64,000 nt of DNA from Pyrus communis (Eukaryota > Streptophyta > Magnoliopsida > Rosales > Rosaceae): the NCBI RefSeq assembly GCF_963583255.1, contig NC_084813.1, forward strand, positions 6,496,001-6,560,000. The letters are read 5' to 3'. Positions 46,201 to 57,400 of the stretch are shown one piece after another. The notes below the pieces were generated by a model, which was not told the origin of the DNA, did not search any database, and was given only the letters and a program-made list of their open reading frames with translations. The position numbers and the translations under genes are program-made. Position 1 is the first letter of the stretch. The number at the start of each line of letters is the position of its first letter.

Positions 46201-47543
46201 CTAAACCGGTTACCATTCGTATACTCCTTAGTCTTGTTGTTCAACATAATTGGTTTCTAAACCAGTTAGACATCAGCAATGCTTTTCTTCGTGGGGATTT
46301 AAAAGAGGATGTCTACATGCTTCAACCTCCGGGCTTTATTGATCCTCTCTTTCCCAGTCATGTGTGCAAACTTCAGAAATCGTTGTATGGTCTTAAGCAA
46401 GCCCCTCGAGCTTGGTTTGAAAAACTGTTTCAAGCTCTGCAGGACTTTGGCTTCCATCAATCTTCATCTGATGCATCTCTGTTTGTACTTAATGGTCCTC
46501 AATTGGTTATCGTTCTCGTTTATGTTGATGATATCCTTGTTACTGGCCCTAATTCTCATCTCTGTCATAAATTCATTCACCAGCTCAGTGATCGATTTCC
46601 AGTGAAGGATCTTGGTCCTTTACACTATTTCTTGGGGCTGGAAGTCCAGCGTTCTTCTCAGGGGATTTTTCTTCATCAAACTAAATATTTACTTGATCTT
46701 CTTCACCAGACCAATATGCAGGGTGCCAAACCTTGTTGCACACCCCTTGGCTCCCACAAACTGGATCATACTGGTTCTCTTCTACCCCATCCCACTGAGT
46801 ATCGCTCAATTGTTGGAGGTCTTCAATACCTCACGTGGACTCGCCCGGAGCTTGCCTTTGTTGTCAATCAACTCTGCCAGTTCATGCATTCTCCTCGTGA
46901 CCAACATTTACAAGCTGCCAAACGTGTTCTTCGATTTCTAAAAGGTTCTGTATCTCAGGGCATATGGTTTACCAAGGGTACTGTTGATCTCTCAGCCTAC
47001 TCTGATGCTGATTGGGCTAGCAGCATGTTTGATCGACGCTTCACCAATGGCTATTGTGTCTTTCTTGGTCCCAACCTCATCAGCTGGAGTGCCAAGAAAC
47101 AACATACTGTCGCCCGTTCTTCTACAGAAGCTGAATATAGGTCTCTAGCTCATATGGCTGCTGAACTCACTTGGGTTTGTAAAATCCTTCGTGACCTTCA
47201 CTGTCCTCTTCCTAAACTGCCTACATTATGGTGTGATAATATTTCAGCCATCTCCTTAGCCTCTAATCCTGTTTTTCATGCTCGCACGAAGCATGTTGAG
47301 ATTGATTATCATTATATTCGTGAACTAGTTCTAGCTAATCTCCTCAAAGTCCAGTTTGTTTGTAGTGCCGATCAATTAGCTGATCTTCATACCAAATCTT
47401 TGTCTAAACCTCAATTCCGATACTTGTGTTCCAAGCTTCCCATTGGAATCCACTCTGATTCCTCCTCTCGCTTGAGGGGGTGTATTAAGGAAGATAACAA
47501 ATCTTCCATTTCTGTTGATGTTAAACAGTTAAGTAAAAGCTAA
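43241..47543 (+). pseudogene. Copia gag-pol polyprotein, defective
   Basis: The frame begins at ATG 43241 (MATSSESVLGIPPSS). It has a stop at 43526, a frame change at a G6 run (43619-43624), and further stops at 44055 and 44625; from 44655 to 47543 it is open (962 codons). Domains: gag (43241-44160); a zinc knuckle at 44181-44222 with Tyr where His is expected; protease DSGATSH near 44325; GAG-pre-integrase HRRLGH; integrase D96, D159, E195 (numbered from 44655) with D-x35-E spacing; reverse transcriptase with YVDD at 623-626; RNase H region with SDADWA and STEAEYR. Four breaks in gag/protease mean it cannot encode the full set itself, though the pol half is intact. Confidence 0.93.
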
Positions 47544-47712
47544 ATGTGGTTAGTTTGTTATTAACTATAGTTAGTTAGGATGGTTATAAGTTTAGTTAAA
47601 ATAGTCAAGGGTAGATTTGTAAAGAGCCAAAGGCTATATATATTCTCTTCTGTGTAATTGTAATTTCATTGAGTAAAATACAATCTTGTAGAAGAAGTTT
47701 TATCATTCTATA
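47483..47712 (+). repeat. 3' LTR of the copia element
   Basis: Matches the 5' LTR except for three substitutions and a 2-bp shorter TA run. The pol reading frame extends about 60 bp into it before stopping at 47541-47543. Confidence 0.9.
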
Positions 47713-47999
47713 CTACGAACTTGTTACTTGCAGCCCAAGTGACATACTCTTGTGCACCAGATTGAGGGATGGTCCAACCTATGCTGTCTCCCACCACATG
47801 TCCTGTCTGCGCTGCCGCAGTCTGCAAAAATACTGCAACTACAAAGCCAAAGACAATCACCATCTTGCTCTCCATCGACTAAATTTCTTTACTTCTACGA
47901 AAATTGTGTATTGTTGTTGTAGATGATCACTGATGAGAGTGTGTGGCAAGGATACTCGAATTGAAGCCTATAAATAGAGAAGGAAAAGCTGACGAGTAA

Positions 48000-50040
48000 A
48001 GAAAAAGCTAGTTAGACTTGTTGTAGTCTACGCGGCTGCCTTGAGAAAGAACAATGAGAACATGCATATTGTGAAGGCGGTCATCTTTGCTTGTTTGCTT
48101 GGTCCATGTCGGTCTTCCGTGTGGAACAGACACAAAGTGGAAAGTTCCTACTTTTTCTTTTTCTTTGTTTCTGTTTAATGATGCTTGACTCTCTCTAATT
48201 AGTAGGTCAACATTAAGGGTTCCTTTAAGTAATAAATCCTAATTAATTATTGGTTTGAAGAATTCCATTTATGTACAGGGTATAATTCAACGTCACTAAA
48301 ATTTTGGTGAACCGCCTAAACTTCAAAAAGTTCCAAGATTTCAAAACTTTAATTCTTGGCTTAAAACCCCGTTTGGTTTTTTTTTTTTTGGTAAGCTAAA
48401 AAGGTGCTTTATACATAAGTTAGAAGTAAAAAGTGTTTGATGAAAATAAAATATCATGCTTATTTTTGAACACAATGGCTTCCATACAATAGTTTTTAAA
48501 AGCAACATGTATTTGCATTTGAAAGTTGTTTTCATAAAAAGCAGAGCCAAACCGTTCTAGAATAAGCTTTGCGATTTGATTCCCCTTATCTCTTTATCAC
48601 CTCATGACAATTTTTTACTTTGTCTCATCTTTTTTGAAACTACACCAATGATTTGATTTTCCTTTTCGCTTGGATTCAATCACGCCCTATTTGTCAACGC
48701 CCATTTTTATTCAATGAAATAGTTTTCAGAGCTACTCGCTTATGCTACATGTTTGTTCGTTCTTCTCTTTCGCGGTGAATGGAATACCCTAAAATTCCTT
48801 GAATAACACACAACTTTGAAACTTCGCATAACCGCAAGTTTAAAATTCAAACTGATAGGGTCACAGGTGTCTCCTTTAGCCCACTATGTAGCGTTCGGTT
48901 AGCAGCTTAGGAGGCTCGAGTCATATTAAGTGCGATTACGATTGGCGGGCTACAGGCACGGGGATATGACCTCCTAACTCGAAAGTCCAATGCACCATCC
49001 GGCTTTCAGAAAGATTATACAACCTAAGGGTTGTGGGTTCTAACATTCAACCTGAGCTCTACACCATTCGAGCGAATGATGGAAATGGCAATCGGGAATC
49101 ATCCGAGGGGTGGCTCTGAGTCCCAACCTTGAGTACGATTACTTTTATCTCGGACGACTGTACTAAGTCAAGTGCATTATGCAACACCATGACAAGGTTT
49201 GAAAGAGGCACCCAAACTAGGAACTCCTCAAGAGGAATTTTATTCCAATGAAGCTTCGTACTTGAAAGTGCCTTAGCCAAGCTAGCTAGTATAGTCCAAT
49301 CGGAAACGTTCAACTTTGATGCATTCCAAAGGTGTTTCAAACCCACATGCAAGCGACCAAGTCCTTAACAAACTTTTGTTTAAAATTCACTAATGACGGA
49401 CATGCAATTCAAACTGGAAGGAAGCCCTTTCTCAACAACACATTGTAATCCTTAAAATCTTCATCTCTAGAATGGGGTAAGCTGAACGAACAAAGCAACA
49501 TGTCATTCGGAAGAAGGAAGGCTCATCTAAGTCAAAGCTCCAAAGAACATTCCAAACAAGGTTTCATAATTTCTCATCCTTAATCTGACCAATGCACAAT
49601 GGTGAGCATGGAGTAAAACATTTTTCATGGGCTTAGACCTGGTGTCAAAGAAATGTGGTTCTTCGATTATCACAATGAAAACCCTTATGAACACCAAGCC
49701 TAGGAGGTAATATTTTTTTCAAATCAATATTACCTAGGGGAGCTTTGAGCTCTGTCCCAGGCCTGCAAATTTGTTCGTGTTTTACTCTATTACTCATTAC
49801 TACAGGGTTAGATTTATTTTGGAAAGATTTTGTCCAATTAAATATTATTCCATGATCAGGAAGCAAAGAATGAAAAGTTTCAAGTGTTTTATTCTAACAA
49901 GATTAATGATTTGAATAAAATTATAATTTCTCGTAAAACATGTAAATTATCAAAGTTCCGTGAACAGGCAAAATGAGTACAATTCTTTGGGGGGAGACAA
50001 ACCCCCACCCTTTAGCATGCAAATTTTCTTAAGGATACTA
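48000..50040. other. Upstream of disrupted phytocyanin; intergenic
   Basis: The first 300 bp are conserved phytocyanin 5' flank. 48364-48560 has ends like ccccgtttggttt and agccaaaccg, suggesting a short DNA element, with a poly-T at 48379-48391. 48850-49870 is more GC-balanced, with open minus-strand frames (49059-49352, 49645-49866) of unknown relation; they may be remnants of a coding element, but I recognise no domain. Confidence 0.35.
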
Positions 50041-50042
50041 TG

Positions 50043-50222
50043 CAGTTGATTCAACTAGGATCATCAACTCTAATGAGGGTTAATTTGTCATCAGAAGCTC
50101 TATTCGAACGAAGAGCGAAGACGGCACCAATGAAGAAGAACCCATTGAAGAATCTCAACACTCTCCTAAAGTTGAACACATATGCTAAAATTGCAAGGAG
50201 AATGTTGTCGATGGTTCAGTAA
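50043..50222 (+). pseudogene. Ribosomal protein L4 (RPL4/uL4) pseudogene fragment
   Basis: One frame gives STRIINSNE. After a frame change the next frame gives MKKNPLKNLNTLLKLNTYAK followed by IARRM, matching the C-terminal part of plant cytosolic RPL4 as I remember it (IINSDE... and KKNPLKNLN..LKLNPYAKTARRM). The frame change, an internal stop and the premature stop at 50220 show it is non-functional. The absence of an intron would fit a retroposed copy, but the fragment is too short to prove it. Confidence 0.6.
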
Positions 50223-50922
50223 GGGATGAATGCTATGGAACACATTAAAGGAAATAAAGGTGACTATTGAAGGGTTCCCTTTTTCACTTGACTTTGTTTG
50301 TAATGATAGATATGGATATGGTAACTTTTTTGGTTACAAATCCTAATCATCAAAGGCTCAAAGTGGAAATTGAGCTTGGGAATTAAGGCATGAAAGGGAT
50401 AGAAGAGTTTCATGGTGAAGCTAGAAACTCAAACGAAGGGATTTGAGAAAGACAAGCCGAGGCTGGGCTATTTAATAATGGATTGCTAAAAGATCTCACA
50501 TTTGAATTCGATGAGTCTTGCCTTTTAGAGTAGCAGGTGTGGACCGGACAAAACAAGTGAATTCGAATTATTTAGCCAGGTGGCTATTTAATACAAAAAT
50601 GAATCAAACAACTGGCTTCTTACTATTAGTCTTATTCGATACTTTATACGACATGTCAAGCGTGGCTTTATTGCTTTTGCATGCAGTCGTTGAATTTTTC
50701 AATCATTAAGTTATTTTATGAAAAAATATATATAAAAAAATAGAAACGAAAAGAGAAACAAGGTATTGTAAACAGCTGGAATATTATTAGAAAACCGTGA
50801 GCAAATTGGCTGTTATCTAACTTGATAATGGAATCATAACGTAAAAATAATGGAATTGGCTATACATGGACATCATGTTACAACATTAATTATGTGTTAA
50901 TCGAAGAACCCTAAAAGACTAA
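50223..50922. other. Intergenic, 3' of the glucanase gene
   Basis: No supportable gene. The open frame at 50518-50709 has no recognisable domain. The last 150-200 bp probably include the 3' UTR of the glucanase gene. Confidence 0.4.
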
Positions 50923-52507
50923 TTATGAAGTTAACAATAGAAGCAGAAGAGCTGCACAACTTGTGAAAACCTGAAAAACAACCAAATTTTCAGGCAGATG
51001 AGAAACAAAATTTAAAAATAAAGCTTGAATTACTAAAGATAGGAGTAGTCTTGAAACTCATACCTTGTAGTTAAGAAGAGATGATGATGCTGCAGAAGGT
51101 CCAACAAGTCCAGTGAAGCCAATGTCATATGAAATGCTCCCATCAGCTTTGAACAATCCGAAGTTCCTCTCAGACGTCGGCCCTGGCTTCAAATTCTCGT
51201 TGAACAAAGCAAAAATGTAAGCTCTCACAACCATCTTTGGCCTATGTGGCGTCCCCTTCTTCTTCAACAGCCGTTTGCGCAAGTTGTAGTTGTACGTCCT
51301 GGCATTTTGGACATTGGCTCCTGCTTCACTTTCGTCCCCGCGAGACGCCCAACCAGTTTCGGAAACTATGACCTCTGTCTTGTCAAATCCAGCCTTCTCC
51401 AGAGCAAAATACGCCGCATCAACCATTGCGTCAAACATGTTGTCGTAATGTAGGTTGGTTTTTGTATCATGAATCCCAGCATTTTTCTTGAAGAGAGCAT
51501 AGTTGAGGTCAATGTGCTCAGGGTCGCTCTTATATGCCAGAAATGGATATGCATTTATGTAAAAAGGGGAATTAATCTGTGAGAAAAATTCCAAAAGCGG
51601 GTTCATGAATTGAGCAACATCTTCCTTGAAAATGCAGGCAGATGGCGGGTAGGAATTCGCGAACACAGCCTCCGAATGTGGACTCGAGACCTGAATGGAG
51701 GTCGCCAGATTAAGCCTGCTAAGCGCATTGTAAACGTTCTTCACTGAAGGCAATAAAACCTCCGAGAGTTCTATATCAGTTCCCCCCAATATCTCATTCC
51801 CCACTGCTATTCCAGCAATGTGCGTTCCCGGAATGTATGGCTGTACATTTTCTTTTATCCAATCCGTGGCGCGATCCTCGTTCACGCTGATATCTTTCAG
51901 GAACTGATTTCCAAGCCCTACAATTATTTCAATTCCCGATCCCTTGAAGGCGGTGAGGACTTCGTGATCAGCGTCATATATCCTGACGTTTTTTATCTTT
52001 GCCGCTTTGAGAAGCGTCACCACGCTGTGAGGCGAAGGTATATTGTCAGCGATCCTGCCATAGTTTACTCCGTATGTTCCAGTAAAAGATGCATCCACTA
52101 AACACAAAGAAAAATTCATGATCCAGAGAAGGTCACACACATCATTTAACAGACATGAGACATGAAAACAAGATCTTTGAACCAAAGCATGTAAGTTCAA
52201 TATAGCACGGGAATCCAAAAAATAATTCGAAGAATGTAAATTCCATTTTATTAGCAACTACAAGATTTATCTTTGAAGCACATAAGATCAAGAGTTTCAT
52301 ATAAAATGAGGAACCTGTATTATAACAAGCGAACTGGTTACACTACGTGATCGTGTTGCATTATCACACAATAATTTCTATGCGACCATATAGTTCATGA
52401 AAGACCATAGTATACATTAAATTCATGCAGAAGATGAAGAAGAAATTACCATTGAGAAACGTAGTGGTGGAGAAGAGAAGAAGGAAGCAGAAGAAAGAGA
52501 GCTCCAT
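50923..52507 (-). CDS. GH17 glucan endo-1,3-beta-glucosidase, GPI-anchored type, three exons
   Basis: Exon 1 is 52507-52450 (signal peptide MELSFFCFLLLFSTTTFLN); exon 2 is 52097-51064; exon 3 is 50970-50923. All junctions are GT/AG and in phase, giving 379 residues. The GH17 barrel starts at TYGVNYGRIADN (residues 27-38). The acid/base Glu121 is in AVGNEIL and the nucleophile Glu266 in VSETGW. FGLFKADGS near the C-terminus is also typical. There is no X8/CBM43 domain. Exon 3 encodes only VFTSCAALLLLLLTS, a hydrophobic GPI-signal-like tail. The enzyme hydrolyses beta-1,3-glucan (callose) at the cell surface; relatives act at plasmodesmata, in pollen or in defence. Which applies here cannot be told. 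Reading exon 2 into intron 2 would lose the anchor. Confidence 0.93.
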
Positions 52508-54463
52508 TTGATTTGTGAATGATCTATTAACAATGAAAGCATTCCTTCTGTGGAAAAGGAATGTTGGAGATGACCTAATAAAAATATCTTGTAACCCAAC
52601 AACGACGGCAACCTCAGTCAAGAAACCGCCCCGCCCGTAAGCGATCCTTTGGATGATGCAATACTTTTGCTTCAGGCATGCCATAAGAGGGTAGATTCTT
52701 AACCTTCTCTAGGTCCAGAGATGACGTCCAAACAATGCTGTGATTCGTGTGAACAAGAATACCAAGATTCTTAACCTTAATTTTACTACAAAGGTGACAA
52801 ATGTTTTCTTGGGGGTGGGGGGCGGGCATGGAATAGATTCTTACTTTACTCTCACTTTTTTTCGAGTTTTAAACTGTCTATCTCAAATTCAAAGTATGCC
52901 TTTTCCCCTTTCTGGTCTTGTTTCCATCGGAGTGCTTTTGTCTCTCTCTAAAGGATCTTTCTTTGTTTGATATGCTTTGGGATGAATGGTAGTACCTTTC
53001 GTGGGAAAGGAGCATAACCATAAATTGGGAAAATGATCTTTTTTTTTCAAATTCATTTTCTACTCCTGCACAACCATGTATACTTTTAATCGATTTTCTT
53101 GTAATTTATTGAAATTAAAGGCCAGAAACAAATATGAGTGTGGATGAAGAAAAAAGAGTACGAAAGACATTTTTCTAAATTGGAGGTGTCCGTACTTCAA
53201 AATTATATTGCGGATAGAGTGAAACAAAAATATAGGAAATGTAATACAAATCAAGGCTTTGTTTCACTACAACAATATTCTACCTTAAGAGGAGGGAATA
53301 ATCTAGTGTACGGGAATGAGATTAGGTTAGGACCGTTAGGTCACACAATACGGTCATTCACTAATTGGGTATTAACTCAACACAAGCTCTAATATGCCAT
53401 CATCATCTATGTGTGTTGAATTTAAGACCGCTCACTTTACTCAGCTGAAGCACAAGCTGGTAGAAAATATAGAAGAAAAAGTGGTTAATAGAAAGATAAA
53501 AGATCTGGACAATAACAAGCAGGGAAGGAAAAACAATAATGCCACTTTTCATGGTGGTCCTGGTTTTTCAAATCGAATCAAACTCGTACGAGTTAAAAAA
53601 ACTGGTCTGTTTTGAGTTTTCTTGTTTTGCCCTCCAATGCACATATTTGCACATATTCAAATAGCAAAACTAATTTGTGTACAAGTCTAGCGTTACAAAA
53701 CGCATAATGTTGTGTTACATTTGACCCTCACCGTGTTTTGGGTCTAACATTTTCTCGTCTAATGGAAATGGGCTTACACATTCATGTAAGTCCATGTCCA
53801 TTGTACCGGAAATGTCAGACTGGATAAAAAGTCCGACACACCTTTTTCTTACCTCTGCCCTCCTTATGCGATCTCATAAACTTGTACAATATCCAATCTA
53901 GGGTGAATGTGGTTCTCAGAACCGCTACAAACTGCACAGCAGAGCAAAACTGCAAAATCTAGTACCTAATGTTCCCTCCCCTTTTTATCAAAATTTGCAA
54001 AAACAAAATTCCTTTCCAAAAAATGGAAACAGCTTAGAACAGCGCTCCTCAAACAAAAGCTCTGGCGGCCGAACATTTTCAATTTTCAGAACACAAGCAG
54101 AACAAGATAATTAAAACTTTAGTCGCATTAACAAAGGAACAAGTTAACAAACAAAATGTACCAAGCGACCATCTACCGACGACTAAAACGCAACCGGTCC
54201 AATAAGTACCTCTTACATTCTACAATCTAACCATAATTGCAGAATCTACAAGTAAGACCTAGTCTACCAGACCGGTAGGTTCCCTAGATACAGTTAAGTC
54301 TAACATTAACATTAACATTACAATCATCCATAACTCCCGGCGTCACTGTAACAAAGGGGGCGAAACAAAGTTCAATGGATGTAACAGAATCCCAACTGCA
54401 ATAAATGGTACAGAACATTCAACAGCTCACCGGAGAGGTGGTAAAGTATGTTCAGCTGCTCAA
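52508..54463. other. Glucanase promoter region and intergenic
   Basis: The upstream region of the glucanase and the downstream region of the MBD gene. Short plus-strand frames (53138-53392, 53394-53615) have no recognised domain and AT-rich composition. 54100-54463 is probably the 3' UTR of the MBD gene, with a small (cattaa)n-like run near 54301-54320. Confidence 0.4.
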
Positions 54464-57400
54464 TTATAGAGGGGCATCCGCTTGCGCCACTTGCTCAACC
54501 TTACCATTTTCAACAACCTCCCCATCCTTGGGCTTGACTTTCTCTTCAGCTTGAGCATTGCATTTCCCATCGTTCTCTGCTGCATCGTGTTTCATTTTGA
54601 TCTCTCCGTCCATAGAAGGTGCGGTTCCATCCAGATTCTCTTTCTCTGCTGCCCCATTTGCTTCAACAGTCACAGTAGCTGTGTCATCCTGTTTCTTGTC
54701 ACTAGTTCCATCTGCTTGTCCTCCCTCAGCTTGCGGTACATCTTCTTTGTTGTTTTCAGCTGCTTCCTCTGCAGGTTTTTCCTCTACTGCATCTTCCTTT
54801 TTCTCCTCACCTAGAGTTTCCTTAGCATCAGTCGGGGTCTTATCCTTACCATCCCCTGGCTTAGTCTGGTCAGTTTCTTCCTCAGTTTTTCCTCCATTGC
54901 CAACCTGATTTTCCTTCGAAGCATCTTTCTCTTTCTCAGCTTCTGCATCCTTCTGTTTCTCACATTCTGCATCTTTCTTCTCATCTACCTCTGCATCCTT
55001 CATTTGAATTTCATTTGTAGCATCAGCTTCTCCACTGGAAGCTTCCACTTTGTCCTTTGAACCTGATGATTTTCGGCCTCTCTTTTTTGGAGGCTCGCTC
55101 TCTGGTGATGGAGCAACCTTGACCTTTTCACTGATCCTAGCTGATCTCCTAGGGGTTTCACCAGTGCTCCAATCAAACTCTGATATTGCGGGGTTACCAG
55201 GATGTGCTTTTAGGTATTTCTCCAATTGTTTTTTACTATTAAACTCCTCTCCTGTCGGAGAAATGAATATGATCTCATTTTTCCTTGGTGTGCCTCCCTT
55301 CTTGGGCAAAAACTGCAGAACAAAGAGAGAAAATTGTCAGAGACCATATCCAAGAATTATGTAAAATAACCACATGGACTCAATTCAATTGACCGTCCTT
55401 GATATTACCAACAATATTTGCATGGACCATATTAAATGATTCAGAGAAGCCCACATCTTTAGGCAAATAGTTCTGCGGAATGCAATATAAGTGATTATGT
55501 GAAACAGAACATCGTTATTGTCACCAGAATATCATTCAATTTTCACAAGCTGTTTTGAGTAGGTTGTCTGCAAACTTTACCGGGATAAACTTCAATAATT
55601 TCAAAGGTTATCTGCATCTTTCTTCTCTATGTTTTAAGAATTCATAGCCATTTTAGGTTTGGATTAGTTTGTACATGTATTTTTTTATACTTTCAAGAAT
55701 GATATGGATAAAGGTATGGGGGAATTTCTGAGATCATAAGAACTAGAACAATGACGATAAAGCTTGCAGTTTATAGGATAAAAATGTCAGTAAACTGAAA
55801 ACCATTCACTTTTAGTCTTCCCCAAACATGTATGTATATATATATATATAGACACACACTTTAGCACTAAAATAACTTGCTATACTTTTGACATCTTCTT
55901 ATTGTATCAAACATGTGCATCTATGTGCAAGTGTAAAGTAAATATTGAAAACATATAAAGGAAAGAAAAGAACAGGAAATATCAGCACATTAGAACAGTA
56001 TTCATTTCAAATTCAGGTTACCACACTGGGTTGTTCTTTCTTTAAGGATTCTCGTCCTGAAGTTTCTGCTGCTGTTTTGGATGATTTAGTTGGAGTGTCT
56101 TGGACAAGAGTTGTATGATCTAGGTCTAGGGGTTGAGTTTTTCTTTTTTGTGTTGTGGTTGTTTGCGCTTTGTGCCCATTTTCTAACCCAAAAGGAAAAA
56201 AAAAAATTCAACTGAACCCATTCTCCAACATCGTAAATAATTAAGTGGTGTTCAAGATGAAATTCCTATTTTAAATGGTCAGTGCTGGGTATAAGCACTG
56301 TCATTTCCAACCAGAAAATACTCTTTGCCAGATGGTTAGAACGTAACAGCGGTTTGTCTGTTATAGATCTCAAATTTAATGAAATATATGGTTGGTCACC
56401 CAAAGAAAAAAAAACCAGAATTTCCGCATCTAGACACATTCTGCCCCATGTCAATATTACCCATTCCTTGTCCTTAGGAAGAGGAAGAGTAGACTAGCAA
56501 TCACAACTCAGGACCCTTTACTACCAACTGCTAAACATTTGAAAAATTGATTACTTTTTGACAACAAAATATTTTTTACCGAAAGTAAATCAAGAGAAAA
56601 TTGGTCATGCAGCAGCATAAGTTATCAATATTAGAAATAAAATAGCATGCTGGGAATGCAGTTTGAAGGAAGAAATTTTGAATTCCACGTGCTTACTTTT
56701 AAACAAGAAAATGAAAGGCAGAAGGAAAAGGCTCAGCCAAAATCAATATTTATTATCTTTAGCAAAGTTGTAATAGCTGATGGTTGCAGCAGAAAGTTGA
56801 ACACACAGCTAGTTCAAAACAAAACACTGTCATAAATTAGGTATACTGTGATTTTCCCATGCTTACAGGATATTGCCTTTAAAACATCCTATATGAAGTT
56901 GATTATAAATCAAGTTCTGATATACGCAAAGGGTACACGACCTATTTTTATAGGACCCAAATCATCAAGTATTGGTGGTTCACTGAACACTGGTAGACAA
57001 ATTTCAGGTCCACAACCTAAAGGGCACACATCAAATGTCTACTAATACTAATACAAATTTAACAGAAGCGATTGTAACGTAAGGCAGATATTAGGTTAAG
57101 CTAAAGCTGCTAGCTAGGGCTCCCAGATGGGAGTCCTAATCAAAACCGCTTTTGAAGTTAGTGTAGCATACAACTGAAAAACTAAATTAGTGCACTAACA
57201 AAATGGGATTCCTCATCAAAGCATGTCTGACCAGGTTCAGGTTCTATCTGACCTTGTAGTTAAACAACCCAGAGTATAGAGATGTGTACAAAAATTGGAA
57301 TTGCCCCAAGCCTAAAATTTGTAAAATAACCAGTGATAGTGCAACATTAGGTTTGTAGGGTTAGAATGGTTTCTACAAAGGGGGGCTACAAATTATTTCC

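Larger units (their letters stand above)
42851..47712 (+). mobile_element. Ty1/copia LTR retrotransposon, nearly full length
   Basis: LTRs of 232 and 230 bp flank a gag-pol region in the order gag, zinc knuckle, protease, integrase, reverse transcriptase, RNase H, which defines copia. The target duplication is ctacg (42846-42850 and 47713-47717). The primer site tggtttcatcgcc directly follows the 5' LTR, and cttgagggggtg precedes the 3' LTR. The LTRs differ at three bases plus one 2-bp AT-repeat length change by eye, so the insertion is fairly young. It is oriented opposite to the host gene. Confidence 0.95.
42177..47875 (-). pseudogene. Phytocyanin gene disrupted in exon 1 by a copia retrotransposon
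   Basis: Exon 1 runs from ATG at 47875 to 47713 and resumes at 42845-42831 (one copy of ctacg removed, 178 nt, the same as the intact paralogue). Exon 2 is 42634-42177. Apart from the insertion I see no stop or frameshift, and the pieces would encode 211 residues with the same copper ligands (NAHDV His, CTYGRHC, SGQK), Pro-rich linker and GPI-type tail (ALVVGLFF). With 4.86 kb of opposite-strand retrotransposon in exon 1, no normal product is expected. Promoter, TATA-like element (47969) and W-box block (48202) remain in place. Confidence 0.92.

Noticed and set aside
45369..46247. Minus-strand and other-frame open stretches within the copia element
   Set aside because: Shadows of the pol frame, whose domains are clear.
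48364..48560. Short DNA element with ccccgtttgg/ccaaaccg ends
   Set aside because: The end match is short and no target duplication is evident; mentioned only as a possibility.
49059..49866. Minus-strand frames as remnants of a LINE or host gene
   Set aside because: No reverse transcriptase, endonuclease or other motif could be identified.
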